A model generated the notes under the pieces. That model was given only the letters and a program-made list of their open reading frames with translations, searched no databases and was not told where the DNA came from. Shown one piece after another: positions 1 to 7,730 of a stretch of DNA of 53,319 nt (the first letter of the stretch is position 1; every line of letters starts with the position of its first letter). The DNA is taken from positions 1 to 53,319 of the forward strand of contig NZ_KE384552.1 of the NCBI RefSeq assembly GCF_000426665.1, in the 5' to 3' direction. The DNA comes from Centipeda artemidis DSM 19719. GTDB lineage: Bacteria > Bacillota > Negativicutes > Selenomonadales > Selenomonadaceae. Both the position numbers and the translations under genes were made by a program.

Positions 1-225
1 CTCCATATTCCGATTTCAAATGGGCGATGGCTTCTTCAATGCCGGCGCACGTGCGACCCGAGATGCGGATTGCGATGTAGTCGTGCGTCACCTTTTCCAC
101 AGCGGTAAATACGGCTGCGCCGCGCCCTTTTCGCGATCCGACAACGGTGTCGGCTTCCCAGTGTCCGATTTCCGTGCCTTCGTCCACAAGGGCACTTCCA
201 TTGTGGTAGAATAGGCGTAATCCAT
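1..225 (-). pseudogene. IS30-family transposase remnant, internally deleted and cut by the window edge
   Basis: Read on the minus strand, a start codon at 225-223 follows a good ribosome site (AAAGGAG) and opens with MDYAYSTTME, which looks like the start of an IS30-type transposase. About 12 codons later the sequence continues, in another frame, with GTEIGHWEADTVVG and GRTCAGIEEAIAHLKSEYG. HWEADTVVG is the hallmark first-Asp region of the IS30 DDE catalytic core, normally near residue 200. The helix-turn-helix half is therefore missing and the junction near 185-205 is out of frame, so no functional protein is made. The C-terminal end lies outside the window. Family identity is clear from the HWEAD motif; the exact deletion point is inferred. 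Confidence 0.75.
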
Positions 226-290
226 AGTGATTGCTCCTTTGCTGATGTTTTGTAGCGGAACCATTATAGCACGGGATGTCACTATGGATT
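219..290. repeat. 12-bp inverted repeat around the transposase start
   Basis: AATCCATAGTGA at 219-230 is a perfect inverted copy of TCACTATGGATT at 279-290. The first arm covers the transposase start codon (223-225), and a TATAAT-like box (minus strand, 263-268) lies between the arms. Only a transcript coming from outside would contain both arms and fold over the start codon. Several insertion sequences use this layout to avoid activation by read-through. Confidence 0.5.
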
Positions 291-333
291 TTGTTTTTGT
301 TTAGCTGTTCAACTTCATTTTACAACGAACCAC

Positions 334-660
334 ATGAAAAAAACTGCCGAACGGCAGCTTTTTTCATCTGTAATCGCATTTTTGACACTGCGTCATCATA
401 TGCCCGTGGTCTTCCTTGAAGAAAAGCCATGCCCAAATACAGATGCTTTGCAAATAGGGACGACGGAGTTGCCTTTCTCGGTCAAATCACGCGCGACTTC
501 CACTTTCCGCCGAAGAGACGTTCAGGTGCTGCACGGCTTCGACAGCGCTGCACACGCAGAGGCATATCTCTCGAGCGCCATGTTCAGCGACGATGTCGTC
601 ATCGGGCTCAAGCCGTATCTGAATGCTGCCCCCGACATACGCATCTACACCGTCGCATAA
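334..660 (+). CDS. Small ORF, C-terminal half like ABM-family proteins; possibly a remnant
   Basis: The last ~45 residues (VLHGFDSAAHAEAYLSSAMF and then a DVV..LKP...PDIRIY pattern) resemble the end of antibiotic-biosynthesis-monooxygenase-fold (ABM) proteins of about 100 residues. The first 60 residues do not look like that fold. The putative start codon sits inside a terminator hairpin (337-366), and no ribosome site is seen. The original N-terminus may have been lost by frameshift, or this may be chance coding. No neighbour supports a role. Low confidence. Confidence 0.3.
   Translation: MKKTAERQLFSSVIAFLTLRHHMPVVFLEEKPCPNTDALQIGTTELPFSVKSRATSTFRRRDVQVLHGFDSAAHAEAYLSSAMFSDDVVIGLKPYLNAAPDIRIYTVA
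335..366. terminator. Hairpin flanked by A-run and T-run
   Basis: CTGCC GAAC GGCAG with a run of A before it and a run of T after it. It could act as a terminator in either direction. It overlaps the apparent start of the small ORF at 334, which argues against that start. Confidence 0.55.
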
Positions 661-876
661 CACAAATTTCATGAGAAAGCCGCCCCCATATGGAGGGTGA
701 CTTTCTCCTATGCCCACTTTTCCGTTACGGGTCCGAGGGCGTTATCACTCCTCTTTAGATGGTCTTTGAATTCGTCTGATAGGTATCCACTGCGCCTCCT
801 TATTCTTCTCATCCAGGGAAAGCAGCTCCTCCTTGAGAAAAGGTGCCGACGGGGCAATCTTGTAATGACACTCCAT

Positions 877-914
877 GAAAAAGGGCTCCACTTTTTGAAA
901 GCAGAGCCCTTTTC
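877..914 (-). terminator. Terminator of the iron ABC operon
   Basis: GAAAAAGGGCTC and GAGCCCTTTTC form an 11-bp stem around a 15-nt loop just past the last gene of the operon (stop at 949). Read on the minus strand it is followed by a T-run. Confidence 0.7.
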
Positions 915-948
915 ATATGTTTTTTCTTATACACAAGACGTCCTGTTG

Positions 949-2013
949 TCAGTCCTTGTCCGAGTACCAGAATGGACGCAGGAGACGTACAGCACAGTTC
1001 TCTCCCTCATTCGGGCCGGACGCACGGCGCCCCTTCTGCACGCGAAGGAACTGATCTCCGATCTGAATCTGATAGTCGATGATCTCACCGAGGTAGGACT
1101 TGCGCGTTACCACGCCGCACAGGACATCGGATGCCCCCTCCTCTGCGAAGTCAATCTCAGACGGACGGCTTGCGAGCGAAATCGCCGTCTCATTGCGCAG
1201 ATTTTCCGGCGGCTCGAAGGAAGCGTCCAACACGCTTCCTTCGAGCACAGGACGGCCATCCTGCCACGATGCCTTCAGGAAGTTTGAGAGACCGATAAAG
1301 CTAAAGACGAACTTGTTGACCGGATGGTTATAGATGTTGAGCGGCGTATCAACTTGCTGCATGACGCCGTTCTTCATAACGAGAATGTTGTCCGAGAGCG
1401 CCATTGCCTCCGACTGGTCATGCGTAACATAGATGATCGAGAAGCCGTACTTCATCTGGAGTTCCTTAATCTCAAAACGCATTTCCTCGCGCAGATGCGG
1501 ATCGAGACTGGAGAGGGGCTCATCGAGCAGCATCACATCAGGATTGATGGCAAGGGCCCGCGCAAGCGCAACGCGCTGCTTGCCGCCGCCCGAGAGGAAG
1601 TCCGGGCTCTGATCTGCCGCCGAGAGGAGATTGGTCGCCTTGAGCGCCTCCGTCGAGCGCTGCTTGATCTCCTCCTCAGGGAGCTTGCGGATGCGCAGAG
1701 GGAACGCAACATTCTCATAGACCGAGAGATGCGGCCAGACGGCAAACGCCTGGAACACCATTCCGAAGTTGCGCTTCTCCGGCGGAAGGTAATGGTTCTT
1801 CTTCGGCGAAGAGAGCAGACGGTCGCCAACCCAAACCTCACCGTCGGAGAGATCCTCAAACCCGGCGACCATGCGCAGGGTCGTTGTCTTGCCGCAGCCC
1901 GACGGGCCGAGCATGGAGAAGCAGCTGCCCTTTTCGATCTCAAAATTCAGATGGTCGACGGCGGTCACGTCGCCGAACCGCTTTGTAACATTAACTAAAC
2001 GTACATACGACAT
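949..2013 (-). CDS. ABC transporter ATP-binding protein, iron(III)/spermidine type (second ATPase)
   Basis: Cytoplasmic ATPase of a binding-protein-dependent importer, 354 aa. Walker A GPSGCGKT at 36-43, Q-loop glutamine at 88, signature at 140-144, Walker B LLDEP near 162-166, switch histidine at 198 (VTHDQ), then a C-terminal TOBE-like region. The length fits the FbpC/PotA group. It starts 4 nt after the permease stop, so it is last in a four-gene operon that already has an ATPase at 3705-4796. The signature reads LSGGGKQ where LSGGQ(Q/K)Q is usual, and the other ATPase has LSGGQQQ. The two may form a heterodimer with one altered site, or be alternatives; this is inference. Substrate iron(III) is inferred from the binding protein and fused permease. 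Confidence 0.88.
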   Translation of the reverse strand: MSYVRLVNVTKRFGDVTAVDHLNFEIEKGSCFSMLGPSGCGKTTTLRMVAGFEDLSDGEVWVGDRLLSSPKKNHYLPPEKRNFGMVFQAFAVWPHLSVYENVAFPLRIRKLPEEEIKQRSTEALKATNLLSAADQSPDFLSGGGKQRVALARALAINPDVMLLDEPLSSLDPHLREEMRFEIKELQMKYGFSIIYVTHDQSEAMALSDNILVMKNGVMQQVDTPLNIYNHPVNKFVFSFIGLSNFLKASWQDGRPVLEGSVLDASFEPPENLRNETAISLASRPSEIDFAEEGASDVLCGVVTRKSYLGEIIDYQIQIGDQFLRVQKGRRASGPNEGENCAVRLLRPFWYSDKD

Positions 2014-2016
2014 GAC

Positions 2017-3708
2017 TCACATCCCCGCCTTCTTCGTAAAGTGGTTGATAATGCTCTGACCGACAATGATGATGATGAGCGCAATGCCCGCAAGCGCTGC
2101 GGACATAACGGTCTCACCGTCCTCGTTGAGTGTGTAGATCGCAACGCCGATCGTTCGCGTCGTCGGCGCATAGAGCATGATGGAGACCGTCAGCTCGCGC
2201 AGCGACGGCAGGAAGATGAGGAAGAATGCCGCAAACATGCCCGGCCGGACCAACGGCAGAACGACGTCGCGCAGCGACTGCCACATCGTCGCACCGCAGG
2301 CACGGGATGCCTCGACAAGCGAGTCGTGCACCTGCTCGAGTGCGGCAGAGTTTGCCTTCAGCGAGAATGCCATATAGCGTGCGATGTAGGCAACGAGGAT
2401 GATCCATACCGTGTTGTAAAGATTAATGCCGAACTGGCCGCTCCATGCGAGGATCACGCCGAGCGCAATGACCGAGCCGGGGACGGAGAACGGCAGCATG
2501 CCGAGGAACTCGAGAATCCCCTTCCCGCGCACCTTCATCTTGACAATGACGTAGGAGATCATGACACCGGCGAACATCGTAATGATTGCCGCGCTGAAGC
2601 CAAGCGTCACGCTGTTGAAGATCGCGTCGCGCGTAACCTTGTAGTCGAAAAGGATGAACTTATAGTTATCCAGCGACAGATTGCTGAGCGCAAACGAGAG
2701 CCCGTACGTCTTGAGACTGCCGACGAGGAAGATGACCGCCGTCGGGAGTAAAATTGTGAACGCAATATACGCGAGGCAGAAAATGAGGAGCGGATAGCGC
2801 AGGCCGCGCAGTTTCAGCTCCATCGGGCGGAAACTCTTGCCGCCGATGATCTGGTAGTGACCTGACCCGAGAATCTTCCTCTGCAGCCAGATGATGAGCG
2901 CCGCACTGATAACGAGCACCGTTGCAAGCACTGTGCCCGTACGGATTGCCTCAAAGCTTCCTCCGCTCTGGTGAATGCGTTCGTAGATCAGCGTCGGGAT
3001 GTTGTAGATGCCGTTTTCAATACCGAGAACGGCAACCGTGCCGAAATGCGCCATTGAGTAGAGCATGATGAGGAGTGCGCCCGAGAGAATACTCGGCAGC
3101 ACCAGCGGGATCGTGATCTTGCGCGTGATCGTAAAGAGCCCTGCGCCCGAGATGCGCGCCGACTCCTCCAGGGTCGGGTCCATGCGCTCGAGCGCACCGC
3201 ACACCTGAATGAATACGAACGGGAACAGATACATAATCTCCACAATACTGATGCCGTAGTAGCTGTAAATGTTGAAGATCGGTCCGGTAAAACCAAAGTT
3301 GTCAATGAAGAACTGGTTGATGAAGCCTGCATTCGGCGAGAGGAGCATCTTCCATGCGAGCGCGCCGATGAATGAGGGCAGCATGAAGGGCACAAGGAAC
3401 ATGCTCTTCATGAAGGTCTTGTGCGGCAGATCCGTGCGCGTAACCAGCCACGCAAAGAACGTACCGACAATGGTACTGCCGACCGTCGTGCAGGTCGCGA
3501 TGATCAGCGAGTTGAGAAGTGCCTGGAATGTCTCCGGTTCCTTGAGTATGTCGACCACACTCGCGAAATTAAACTCCCCGTCTGCCCAGAATGCATTGAA
3601 GAAGATCAGGAGTACTGGGAATGCAACGACAATGACAAGAATGGCAATCGCAAGGAACAGAATCAGCTGCGCCATTCCAAAACTATTTGGCTTGCTCATG
3701 GAGCTCAT
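2017..3708 (-). CDS. ABC transporter permease, FbpB-like fused double permease
   Basis: Integral membrane protein of 563 aa made of two binding-protein-dependent permease domains in one chain, as in FbpB/SfuB iron(III) importers. Two EAA-type ATPase-docking loops are visible: EESARISGAGLF in the first half and LVEASRACGATMW in the second. About 12 hydrophobic segments can be counted. The start overlaps the stop of the upstream ATPase as ATGA (3705-3708), so translation is coupled. A second ATG at 3697-3699 is possible. It would pair with one or both ATPases and the lipoprotein at 4935-5960. 2-aminoethylphosphonate and thiamine importers have related layouts, so iron remains a family-based inference. 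Confidence 0.88.
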   Translation of the reverse strand: MSSMSKPNSFGMAQLILFLAIAILVIVVAFPVLLIFFNAFWADGEFNFASVVDILKEPETFQALLNSLIIATCTTVGSTIVGTFFAWLVTRTDLPHKTFMKSMFLVPFMLPSFIGALAWKMLLSPNAGFINQFFIDNFGFTGPIFNIYSYYGISIVEIMYLFPFVFIQVCGALERMDPTLEESARISGAGLFTITRKITIPLVLPSILSGALLIMLYSMAHFGTVAVLGIENGIYNIPTLIYERIHQSGGSFEAIRTGTVLATVLVISAALIIWLQRKILGSGHYQIIGGKSFRPMELKLRGLRYPLLIFCLAYIAFTILLPTAVIFLVGSLKTYGLSFALSNLSLDNYKFILFDYKVTRDAIFNSVTLGFSAAIITMFAGVMISYVIVKMKVRGKGILEFLGMLPFSVPGSVIALGVILAWSGQFGINLYNTVWIILVAYIARYMAFSLKANSAALEQVHDSLVEASRACGATMWQSLRDVVLPLVRPGMFAAFFLIFLPSLRELTVSIMLYAPTTRTIGVAIYTLNEDGETVMSAALAGIALIIIIVGQSIINHFTKKAGM

Positions 3709-4796
3709 TCGATCACCCCTCTTTTCAGTTGATCCGCCTCAAACCAGAGCAGGTTGAGGAAACGAACTTTGCAGGCATCGCCCGCCTGGAACATCAGATT
3801 TTTACTGAGTGCAATGTGTGTCTCAACGCTCGTCCGGAGATGCGTGCCGTCGATCTCAATGAGATAGTCCATCATCGCACCGAGGAAGTTCGCACGCTTA
3901 ATCGTTCCGGTCAGCCCCTCACCCTCGCGTGCGAGCACGACATCCGACGGCCGGAATCCGCCCGCCCAGCGCTCCGCATCCCCCTCCGGGGTCTCCCAAT
4001 GGATGGGCTGGCTGCCGCTGCCGACGAGGAGCGCACCGTTCTCGCGGCGCACGTCGATGAAATTCGCAATCCCCATGAAGTTGAATACGAACGGGTTCAC
4101 CGGCTGCTCAAAGATTTCCCACGGCGTGCCGATCTGCTGTATCGCCCCGGCCTCGTCCATGATTGCCACACGGTCCGAGATCGCAAGGCCGATCTCCTGA
4201 TCGTGCGTAACATAGAGCACCGTGACATTCAGCTTGCGCTGCAGCTCCTTGATCTCAAAGCGCATCTCCTCACGCAGATTCGCATCCAGATTCGAAAGCG
4301 GCTCATCCAGAAGGAGGAGGGCAGGCTTGCCAACCAGTGCACGGGCCAGCGCAACACGCTGCTGCTGTCCGCCGGACAGCTCCGACGGCAGACGCTTCTC
4401 AAGGTCCTTCATGCCGACGATCTCGACCATCTCCATAACCCGCTCGCGAATCTCCTCTTTCGGGCGCTTTGCGATCTTCAGAGGATATCCAACATTGTCA
4501 AATACCGTCATGTGCGGCCATACGGCATAGTCCTGGAACACAAGCCCGATGCCGCGGTTCTCCGGCGGCACCTCGACCTGCGCAGCAGGATCAGTGACAA
4601 GTGTATCGTCGAGATAAATTCTGCCCGCATCCGGCGACTCAAATCCCGCGATCAGACGAAGGAGAACGGTCTTGCCGCAACCGGACGGACCGAGCAGCGT
4701 AAAGCACTCCCCTTTCTTGATCGTCAGTGACAGATTGTTCAATATACTGCGGCTTCCATAGCTCTTGCTGACATCCTCCACACGGATAATATCCAT
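3705..4796 (-). CDS. ABC transporter ATP-binding protein, iron(III) type (first ATPase)
   Basis: 363-aa ATPase beginning MDIIRVEDVSKSYGS. An upstream in-frame extension to 4877 is open but has no ribosome site, while the chosen ATG at 4794-4796 has GGGGGAGG eight bases away. It has Walker A GPSGCGKT, signature LSGGQQQRVALARA, Walker B LLLLDEP, switch VTHDQ and a C-terminal TOBE-like part. It is the second gene of the operon after the binding lipoprotein and overlaps the permease start by 4 nt. The canonical signature suggests this is the main motor subunit; the ATPase at the operon end has an altered signature. Confidence 0.9.
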   Translation of the reverse strand: MDIIRVEDVSKSYGSRSILNNLSLTIKKGECFTLLGPSGCGKTVLLRLIAGFESPDAGRIYLDDTLVTDPAAQVEVPPENRGIGLVFQDYAVWPHMTVFDNVGYPLKIAKRPKEEIRERVMEMVEIVGMKDLEKRLPSELSGGQQQRVALARALVGKPALLLLDEPLSNLDANLREEMRFEIKELQRKLNVTVLYVTHDQEIGLAISDRVAIMDEAGAIQQIGTPWEIFEQPVNPFVFNFMGIANFIDVRRENGALLVGSGSQPIHWETPEGDAERWAGGFRPSDVVLAREGEGLTGTIKRANFLGAMMDYLIEIDGTHLRTSVETHIALSKNLMFQAGDACKVRFLNLLWFEADQLKRGVIE

Positions 4797-4934
4797 ACAG
4801 ACCTCCCCCAGCCCGCAAGGCACGCGCTGTACCGGCGGGCAGCCTTTGGCACGGCGCAGTTGCCGGCCTCCACTCAAAAGGCGACGGAACGAACGAGTTC
4901 ATTCCGCCGCCTCCTTGCTTCCAAGTTTATGCGC

Positions 4935-5960
4935 TTATTTCTTGCCGATGATCTCCGTGAACTTTTTGATAGTCTCCTCTTTCTGCGGGAGAATTTCCGT
5001 ATAGTTCACCTTGATCGCACGCTGGAGCGCCTCCTCAGGTTTCGGCAGTCCGAATTTCTCAGGGATCTCAACATCGCTGCGCACCGGCAGCGTCCCCTCG
5101 TTTGCAATCATCGTCTGTGCCTCCTGACTCAGGAGGTAGTCGACGAATTTCTTCGCAGCGTCAATGTTGTTGGACTCTTTGAAGATTGCAACCGGGCTCG
5201 GAACAACAAGCAGTTCGGGCGGATATGCGAGTGCCACATGTGCACCCTTCTTCACCTTGTTGTTCGTGATGTAGTCAACGGCAAGGCAGGCAGAGAGCTC
5301 GCCCGAAGAGGTATCGTCAATGACCTGTCCGGCGCCCTTGCCGATGCGCGTCTGATTTGCGCTCAGCTTCTCAAAGAACTCCCAGCCGAACTGCTTCTGC
5401 AGGAGCGCAATGCTCATGTAGGAGGTTCCGGAGAGTGCGGGGTCAGCGATGCCGAATGCATTCGTAAATGCAGGCTGCGTGAGATCGGCCCACTGCGTCG
5501 GTGCTGACTGGATCTTGTCCGTATTGTACGCAATGCCGAGTGTGCCGAGGCGTGCCGCCGTGAACGTACCGTCGTAGTCATCGAACGGATTCAGCAGCTC
5601 GCCGAACACCGGCGTCTTGTAGTTCTCGAGAACACCGTCCGCCTTCATCTTGTAGAAGTCAGGCACTTCGCTCGTCCAGATGACATCGGCGAGAATGTGG
5701 CCGCTCTGCTTCTCTGCAGCGATCTTTGCCATCAGTTTTCCTGCACCTGCCGACTGGTAGTCGACTTCGATGTCAGGATACTTTTTCTTGAATCCTTCGA
5801 CGATGCCGCCGATCAGAGATTCCTTCATGGATGTGTAGATGACCAGCTTGTTCTTGCCGCCGCTTGCACCGCCGCTTTGCTGGGGACCGCCGCCGCACCC
5901 AACCAGCAGGACTGTACACAGAACTGCTGCCAGGAATGCGAGAATGCCTTGTTTTCTCAT
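4935..5960 (-). CDS. Extracellular solute-binding lipoprotein, iron(III)-type (FbpA/AfuA-like)
   Basis: 341 aa with a lipoprotein signal: MRK, a hydrophobic stretch and lipobox LLVGC with Cys22. The mature part begins KLVIYTSMKESLI and contains GFKKKYPDIEVDYQSAGAGK and ADVIWTSE, the pattern of family 1 binding proteins for Fe3+ and related ions. It would sit on the outer face of the cytoplasmic membrane and deliver substrate to the fused permease. First gene of the operon, with a good promoter about 110 bp upstream. Family recognition is strong; the ion is inferred, since phosphonate- and thiamine-type relatives share the fold. Confidence 0.85.
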   Translation of the reverse strand: MRKQGILAFLAAVLCTVLLVGCGGGPQQSGGASGGKNKLVIYTSMKESLIGGIVEGFKKKYPDIEVDYQSAGAGKLMAKIAAEKQSGHILADVIWTSEVPDFYKMKADGVLENYKTPVFGELLNPFDDYDGTFTAARLGTLGIAYNTDKIQSAPTQWADLTQPAFTNAFGIADPALSGTSYMSIALLQKQFGWEFFEKLSANQTRIGKGAGQVIDDTSSGELSACLAVDYITNNKVKKGAHVALAYPPELLVVPSPVAIFKESNNIDAAKKFVDYLLSQEAQTMIANEGTLPVRSDVEIPEKFGLPKPEEALQRAIKVNYTEILPQKEETIKKFTEIIGKK

Positions 5961-6070
5961 ACATTCACCTCATTTAGAAAAATCTTCCTAGCCATCGCGC
6001 TCAATTTCTTTTTCGCTTTAATCAGACGAAACACGAAGAAATCGAATGCGGCGACAAATTTGATGGATAT

Positions 6071-6099
6071 ATTATAGCAATATATGTTCGCATCGTCAA
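6071..6099 (-). promoter_or_regulatory. Promoter of the iron ABC operon
   Basis: Minus strand: -35 TTGACG (6094-6099), 17-bp spacer, -10 TATAAT (6071-6076), about 110 bp before the start codon at 5960. No other promoter-like pair is as good in this gap. Confidence 0.7.
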
Positions 6100-6120
6100 T
6101 CACTGTTGACAATGTATCTA

Positions 6121-6138
6121 TATGATATACTTATCATA
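6121..6138. promoter_or_regulatory. Perfect palindrome upstream of the iron operon promoter
   Basis: TATGATA TACT TATCATA, a 7+4+7 perfect inverted repeat about 22 bp upstream of the -35 box. The TGATA..TATCA core recalls Fur-family operators, but the spacing does not fit the 7-1-7 Fur rule. The position is also upstream of, not over, the promoter. Candidate operator only. Confidence 0.35.
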
Positions 6139-6155
6139 GATAGGCATAATTATAA

Positions 6156-6194
6156 ACTCAAACTTCGCAGATGAATAATCTGCGAAGTTTGAGT
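6156..6194 (-). terminator. Long hairpin overlapping the 3' end of the tiny ORF
   Basis: A perfect 17-bp stem (ACTCAAACTTCGCAGAT, its inverse at 6178-6194) with a 5-nt loop. On the minus strand it is followed by TTTATAATTAT, so it can terminate the short transcript from 6261. The stem contains the last codons and the stop of the small ORF. Confidence 0.6.
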
Positions 6195-6232
6195 AAAGCA
6201 GCTATAATAACCATTTTGCTAGCGCTGCCCAT
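6158..6232 (-). CDS. Tiny ORF, 24-aa hydrophobic peptide
   Basis: ATG at 6230-6232 is preceded by a very strong ribosome site (AAAGGAGG, 8-nt spacing). The peptide MGSASKMVIIAALLKL continues RRLFICEV: a short hydrophobic helix and then basic residues. A promoter-like pair TTGTTT/TATTTT with 17-bp spacing lies at 6268-6296 on the same strand, and the ORF ends inside a terminator hairpin. That gives a complete transcription unit of about 105 nt between bioA and the iron operon. Size, charge and hydrophobicity recall type I toxin or holin-like peptides, but I do not recognise a family. It could also be a leader peptide. Unknown function. Confidence 0.45.
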   Translation of the reverse strand: MGSASKMVIIAALLKLRRLFICEV

Positions 6233-6267
6233 AGTGACAGCCTCCTTTCCTAGGTACGCATTGGAGG

Positions 6268-6296
6268 AAAATACCTACATTATTTCTCACAAACAA
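6268..6296 (-). promoter_or_regulatory. Putative promoter of the tiny ORF
   Basis: Minus strand: -35 TTGTTT (6291-6296), 17-bp spacer, -10 TATTTT (6268-6273). It lies directly behind the bio-operon terminator, so the unit would be transcribed independently. An inverted pair TAGGTA/TACCTA (6251-6256 and 6271-6276) surrounds the start point. Confidence 0.4.
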
Positions 6297-6297
6297 A

Positions 6298-6328
6298 CGG
6301 CAGGAATGCGAGCTATGCATTCCTGCCG
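6298..6328 (-). terminator. Terminator of the bioY-bioD-bioA operon
   Basis: CGGCAGGAATGC and GCATTCCTGCCG form a perfect 12-bp stem with a 7-nt loop. It is followed on the minus strand by TTTGTTTG and lies 16 bp after the bioA stop. Confidence 0.85.
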
Positions 6329-6343
6329 TTTATTATGAAAACG

Positions 6344-7717
6344 CTACGCGCAAAGCTCCCGGCGTTCGGCGCTTGGCAGTACCTCTTCGAGAGACGCCTT
6401 TGCGCGATCGATTGCGATGCGCAGTTCCTCGCGCGTGATATTGAGCGCGGGGTTGAAGTAGAGGACGTCGCCGAGGGGGCGCAGGAGGAGTCCGCGGCGC
6501 AGGGCGCGCTTGTAGATCTCGTAGCCCGTGCGTCTCTGTGGGAGCGGCGTTTTCGTCTCTTTATCGGCGACCAGCTCGATGGCGTGGATCAGTCCGATGT
6601 GGCGGACCTCCCCGACATTCGGATGCGCGCCGAAGGCGTCCTGCATCTCCGCTGTCAGCCATTCTGCCGTTTCGTTCGCCCGCGCGAGGATGCTTTGCTC
6701 GCGCATGACGCGGAGCACCGCGCGTGCCGCCGCACAGCCGAGCGGGTTGCCCGCGTAGGTGTGACTGTGCATGAACGCGCGCCCCGCCGCGTAGTCCGCA
6801 TAGAATGCCGCGTAGATCTCCTCGCGCACACAGGTAATGGACATCGGCAGATAGCCGCCCGTCAACCCCTTCGAGAGACACATGATGTCGGGCGTGATGC
6901 CCGCATGGTCGGAGGCGAACATCTTACCCGTGCGCCCGAATCCCGTTGCAATCTCGTCGCAGATGAGCTTTACATCGTACGCGTCGCAGAGTGCACGCAG
7001 CTTCCTCAGATAGAGCGGCGGATAGATGCGCATCCCCGCGCAGCCCTGGAGGAGCGGCTCTACGATGATCGCAGCCGTCTCGTGCGCATGCCGGGCAAAG
7101 GCGCGCTCCGCGTGCTCGAAACACGGGCAGTCGCAGCGCTCGCGCGTCTCGCCGTACGGACAGCGATAGCAGTCGGGCGCCTCCACATGAATGTTGTCCA
7201 TCATCATCGGACGGTACATCTCGGCGAAGAGATCCATGCTCCCCACGGATAGCGCGCCGATCGTCTCTCCGTGGTACGCCTCCGTCAGGCACATGAACCT
7301 CTGTTTCTCGGGCTTTCCAGTCTGCAAATAGTACTGGAACGACATCTTGAGCGCGCACTCGACCGCCGCCGAACCGTTGTCGTTGAAGTGAAACTTCGTC
7401 AGCCCCGGCGGAACGACATCCGCCAGCTCCTCGGCAAGGCGGATCGCTCCCTCGTGGGAAAAGTTGGCAAAGATGACATGCTCAAGCGTATCAAGCTGCT
7501 CCTTGACCGCGCGGTTAATGTCCGGGTTGCAGTGCCCGAGGAGGTTTGCCCACCACGAGCTGACAATGTCGAGATATTTCTTCCCGTGAATGTCCTGCAG
7601 CCATGCGCCTTCGCCGCGCGCCACGACGATGGGCGGCAGCTCCTCATAATCCTTCATCTGCGAGCAAGGATGCCAGATGTGCGCGAGATCCCGCTCCTCC
7701 ATGGATAATGCCTTCAT
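6344..7717 (-). CDS. bioA: Adenosylmethionine-8-amino-7-oxononanoate aminotransferase
   Basis: Makes 7,8-diaminopelargonate from 8-amino-7-oxononanoate, using S-adenosylmethionine as amino donor and PLP as cofactor; third-last step of biotin synthesis. 457 aa, the usual length. Typical N-terminal HIWHPCSQMKDYE, the class III aminotransferase DEIATGFGRTGKMFA block, and PLP lysine in CLSKGLTGGYLPMS. The ATG at 7715-7717 has GAGGAG five bases upstream. Last gene of the operon, 13 bp after bioD. The genes for 8-amino-7-oxononanoate synthase and biotin synthase are not in the window. Confidence 0.97.
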   Translation of the reverse strand: MKALSMEERDLAHIWHPCSQMKDYEELPPIVVARGEGAWLQDIHGKKYLDIVSSWWANLLGHCNPDINRAVKEQLDTLEHVIFANFSHEGAIRLAEELADVVPPGLTKFHFNDNGSAAVECALKMSFQYYLQTGKPEKQRFMCLTEAYHGETIGALSVGSMDLFAEMYRPMMMDNIHVEAPDCYRCPYGETRERCDCPCFEHAERAFARHAHETAAIIVEPLLQGCAGMRIYPPLYLRKLRALCDAYDVKLICDEIATGFGRTGKMFASDHAGITPDIMCLSKGLTGGYLPMSITCVREEIYAAFYADYAAGRAFMHSHTYAGNPLGCAAARAVLRVMREQSILARANETAEWLTAEMQDAFGAHPNVGEVRHIGLIHAIELVADKETKTPLPQRRTGYEIYKRALRRGLLLRPLGDVLYFNPALNITREELRIAIDRAKASLEEVLPSAERRELCA

Positions 7718-7730
7718 TGCTCTCCTCTTT

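Noticed and set aside
697-1287. 196-codon ORF on the plus strand
   Set aside because: Its second half is antisense to the ABC ATPase and its first half has no protein-like pattern; it also runs through the operon terminator.
6121-6138. Fur box
   Set aside because: TATGATA/TATCATA is a clean palindrome, but the spacing is not 7-1-7 and it lies upstream of the promoter; kept only as an unnamed candidate operator.
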